From positions 1-7,258 of the forward strand of contig CAYZNJ010000036.1 in NCBI GenBank assembly GCA_964479745.1: a stretch of DNA of 7,258 nucleotides. The letters are read 5' to 3'. Origin of the DNA: JACPNK01 sp964479745 (GTDB taxonomy: Bacteria; Patescibacteriota; Minisyncoccia; 2-02-FULL-40-12; IGHO2-12-FULL-4). The notes under the pieces were generated by a model. It saw nothing but the letters and a program-made list of their open reading frames with translations. It had not been told where the DNA came from and ran no database searches. Within the stretch, counting starts at the first letter, position 1. Every line of letters begins with the position of its first letter. The translations under genes and the position numbers were made by a program. This document shows positions 5,941 to 7,258 of the stretch, piece after piece.

Positions 5941-6115
5941 AGAGACCTAAAAAAGGGCGTATGGAGGATGCCTTGACACTAAAAGGCGACGAAGGTCGTG
6001 GCGTGACTGCGATAAGCCTCGGGGAGCCGTCTAGCGGGCTTTGATCCGGGGATGACCGAATGGGGAAACCCACTTGGAGTAATGTCCATTTACCCGCTCA
6101 AATTTGTCTTTATTT

Positions 6116-6186
6116 AAAAAAAGCCCCATCTCTTAAACAGCATACGCGCTGGTGCCGTTGTTCCCAACAGCAGAGTGAGGCTCAAT
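6116..6186 (-). ncRNA. Putative 70-nt structured RNA antisense to 23S insertion 1
   Basis: A small-RNA gene with all expected parts. Transcription from the promoter at 6192-6219 would start near 6186. The RNA is closed by an outer stem, AGCCTCA (6176-6182) with TGGGGCT (6122-6128), extended by CTCT (6172-6175) with AGAG (6130-6133) across one bulged A. Within it are two hairpins: GCTGTT/AACGGC with loop GGGAAC, and CAGC/GCTG with loop GCGTAT. The outer stem runs straight into seven U residues (6116-6122), forming the terminator. It matches no RNA family I recognise (not tRNA, SRP, 6S, tmRNA or RNase P). Function unknown. Confidence 0.6.
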
Positions 6187-6191
6187 TACAG

Positions 6192-6219
6192 TGTATAGCA
6201 CCTATGAGTTTTTTGTCAA
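6192..6219 (-). promoter_or_regulatory. Promoter of the antisense RNA in 23S insertion 1
   Basis: On the minus strand a perfect TTGACA (6214-6219) is followed after 16 bases by TATACA (6192-6197), preceded by TGC as an extended -10. It begins one base inside the right arm and is among the best promoters in the window. Confidence 0.65.
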
Positions 6220-6335
6220 GTAAAGACAAATTTGAGCGGGAGCGTACCTGGTGAAGTGAAACATCTCAGTAACCAGAGGAAAATAAATAGCATAGATTCC
6301 CCAAGTAGCGGCGAGCGAAAGGGGAATAGCCTAAA

Positions 6336-6444
6336 CCGTGTGCTTCGCACACAAGTTGAAAGTTAAAAGTTCATCAAGTTCATAAAGTAAAAACTTTATA
6401 ACTTTAAACTTTATAAACTTGTAACTTGCGCGCGAAGCGTGCGG
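6336..6444 (+). other. Expanded 23S rRNA helix with an AT-rich extension
   Basis: CCGTGTGCTTCGC (6336-6348) can form 13 continuous pairs, wobbles included, with GCGAAGCGTGCGG (6432-6444). This replaces the short hairpin that B. subtilis has between CCAAACC and GGTTGTAGG. The 83 bases between are almost all A, T and G in one half and A, T and C in the other: AAGTT-type units (from 6353) oppose AACTT-type units (to 6427), with ATAAAGT/ACTTTAT near the tip. They fold into one long AT-rich stem. It lacks the arms of the two insertions and looks like growth of the helix by short duplications. Confidence 0.65.
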
Positions 6445-6466
6445 GGTTGCAGGGGTAATACATCTT

Positions 6467-6505
6467 AAACATAACTTAGGACTGATTCAGTCCTGGGTTA
6501 TGTTT
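6467..6505 (+). other. Lengthened variable hairpin in 23S rRNA
   Basis: AAACATAAC (6467-6475) pairs with GTTATGTTT (6497-6505), with an inner GGACTG (6479-6484) and CAGTCC (6488-6493) closed by ATT. It occupies the place of a shorter hairpin in B. subtilis 23S. Ordinary rRNA length variation. Confidence 0.6.
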
Positions 6506-6686
6506 ATCAAAGAGTTACAAATTCGATAGTTAGCCGAACAAGCCTGGAAAGGCAGACCAAAGCGGGTGATAGTCCCGTAAGCGAAAACTAATCGAACTCT
6601 TGTGTTATTTCCTAAGTACCCATGGAGCAGACTATCCGTGGCGAATCCGGGCCTACTACGGTCCAAGGCTAAATACTTTTAGTGAT

Positions 6687-6723
<37 letters not shown>

Positions 6724-6925
6724 CACCCCGGTTAGGGGAGTGAAATAGTAACTGAAACCATATGCCTACAAAGAGGCGGAGCTGGCGTAGCAATACGCTG
6801 GTGACGCTGTGCCTATTGAAGAATGAGCCTGCGAGTTTATGCAAACGGTAGGGTAAGTCCGAATAGGACGCACCCACAGGGAAACCGAGTGTTAAAAGCG
6901 CGTACCCGCTCAAATTTTTGGAAAC

Positions 6926-6957
6926 AAAAAAAGCCACAAACCATCTAAGGCTGTGGC
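6926..6957 (-). terminator. Terminator of the insertion 2 microprotein gene
   Basis: On the minus strand GCCACA (6952-6957) pairs with TGTGGC (6933-6938). GCC/GGT extends the stem across one bulged base, and TTTTTTT (6926-6932) follows. It begins 8 bases after the microprotein stop codon and would stop antisense transcription before it re-enters the 23S sequence. Confidence 0.75.
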
Positions 6958-6965
6958 CCATCTTA

Positions 6966-7136
6966 TCAATGTCGAGGACGAAATGGACTTAAAAGCAATT
7001 CTTCTGATACAAAGTTCCAGTATGAAGCAGGTTTACCTATAGATACCCAGTAACGATACTCATACAGATATCGAAGCGTGTGAGCTATAAATCCAACGAT
7101 CATTAGTGTTAAAAAAATTATCGCTGACCAATTCAT
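6966..7136 (-). CDS. 56-residue membrane microprotein encoded antisense inside 23S insertion 2
   Basis: Not recognised. The frame begins MNWSAIIFLTLMIVGFIAHT, with one predicted membrane helix at about residues 4-20. A polar, aromatic and basic tail follows (RYLYEYRYWVSIGKPASYW, then NFVSEELLLSPFRPRH). The evidence for a real gene is its setting: AAGGA (7144-7148, minus strand) stands 7 bases before the ATG, the frame fills most of the insertion, it ends in two consecutive stops (TGA TAA), and an intrinsic terminator follows 8 bases later. It is unlike the S23 four-helix proteins encoded in other 23S intervening sequences, which lie in the sense direction. A phage-like, toxin-like or regulatory peptide is possible, but none is supported. 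Confidence 0.6.
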   Translation of the reverse strand: MNWSAIIFLTLMIVGFIAHTLRYLYEYRYWVSIGKPASYWNFVSEELLLSPFRPRH

Positions 7137-7175
7137 AGTAGCTTCCTTAAAAAGAACAATTTGTCATCATGCTGC

Positions 7176-7206
7176 ATAATAAATTAAAAGTAGTCAATGT
7201 TTTCAA
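7176..7206 (-). promoter_or_regulatory. Weak candidate promoter of the insertion 2 microprotein
   Basis: On the minus strand TTGAAA (7201-7206), lying in the right arm, and TATTAT (7176-7181) are separated by 19 bases, longer than ideal. TTGACT (7192-7197) is an alternative -35 box but has only CAGCAT at proper spacing. Confidence 0.25.
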
Positions 7207-7258
7207 AAATTTGAGCGGGTAAATCGTTTGCATAAGACCCGAAGCCAAGCGAGCTAAC

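Larger units (their letters stand above)
6093..6240. mobile_element. 23S insertion 1: inverted-repeat element carrying an antisense RNA gene
   Basis: A 148-base insertion in the helix 9/10 region of 23S (roughly E. coli 130-170). It is bounded by a perfect 20-bp inverted repeat (6093-6112 and 6221-6240) whose outer part is CCCGCTCAAATTT. No target duplication is obvious (flanks TTTA and AGCG). Inside, on the minus strand, are a promoter, a structured RNA and a terminator. Normal helix 10 sequence is replaced by the arms, so the paired arms may serve as that helix. It is too short for a group I or II intron and has no transposase. It shares arms and internal order with insertion 2. Confidence 0.8.
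6903..7221. mobile_element. 23S insertion 2: inverted-repeat element carrying an antisense microprotein gene
   Basis: A 319-base insertion near the start of 23S domain II, just before AAGACCCGAAGCC (roughly E. coli 640-655). Arms 6903-6926 and 7198-7221 pair over 24 positions with one G-T, and begin TACCCGCTCAAATTTTTG. The outer TA on each side could be part of the arm or a TA target duplication. Inside, on the minus strand, a 56-codon frame (6966-7136) is followed by a terminator directly inside the left arm. Arms and layout match insertion 1: the A7-GCC block starts 23 bases from the left end in both. No transposase, homing endonuclease or S23-type intervening-sequence protein is encoded. 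Confidence 0.8.

Noticed and set aside
5879..6254. Two 64-codon frames, one on each strand, around the 23S 5' end and insertion 1
   Set aside because: Both overlap conserved rRNA sequence and have no ribosome-binding site or recognisable protein character.
6966..6968. UGA recoding suggested by the TGA stop of the microprotein
   Set aside because: The TGA is followed directly by an in-frame TAA, and no other gene here contains an internal UGA, so nothing supports an altered code.
6905..7219. TA target-site duplication of the Tc1/mariner or IS630 type at insertion 2
   Set aside because: TA is self-complementary and could be part of the arms; insertion 1 has no matching TA pair, so the pattern is not general.

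Overview
The window looks like part of a small-genome bacterium of the Candidate Phyla Radiation (Patescibacteria, Parcubacteria-like). This is inferred from a 23S rRNA gene with large insertions and an expanded helix, no 16S gene upstream of it, a short RmuC, a stand-alone MscS-type transmembrane-helix protein and a membrane pyrophosphatase. Base composition is moderately AT-rich. All protein genes end on ordinary stop codons, with no sign of UGA recoding. The lineage call cannot be proven from the sequence alone.

Layout. At the left edge is the 5' part of an A-type Fe-S carrier (IscA/ErpA/HesB family) on the minus strand. It diverges from a plus-strand HAD phosphatase of the YihX type that starts with TTG, and back-to-back promoters lie between them. 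After a compact terminator come tRNA-Ala(UGC), then rmuC, whose extended -10 box predicts a leaderless mRNA. Five bases after rmuC comes hppA, a proton-pumping pyrophosphatase of the K+-independent type. A bidirectional terminator separates hppA from a convergent 70-residue two-helix membrane protein. Next is a plus-strand 228-residue MscS-like membrane protein without the channel's beta domain.

From about 5387 onward the window is rRNA-related. A well-formed promoter (5440-5467) is followed by a terminator with an alternative overlapping hairpin, then about 350 bases of dense hairpins with no gene. The 23S rRNA begins near 5941 and runs off the right edge.

The most unusual feature is inside the 23S gene. 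Two insertions (6093-6240 and 6903-7221) sit at different sites and have long inverted terminal repeats that share the 13-mer CCCGCTCAAATTT in all four arms. Both have the same internal plan on the strand antisense to the rRNA: cargo, then an intrinsic terminator just inside the left arm. The promoter side is clear only in insertion 1. Insertion 1 carries what looks like a complete gene for a structured RNA of about 70 nt. Insertion 2 carries a 56-codon membrane microprotein with a good Shine-Dalgarno site. They look like members of one small mobile or cassette-like family living in rRNA and carrying interchangeable cargo. In the pre-rRNA the paired arms would form processing stems, like bacterial 23S intervening sequences.
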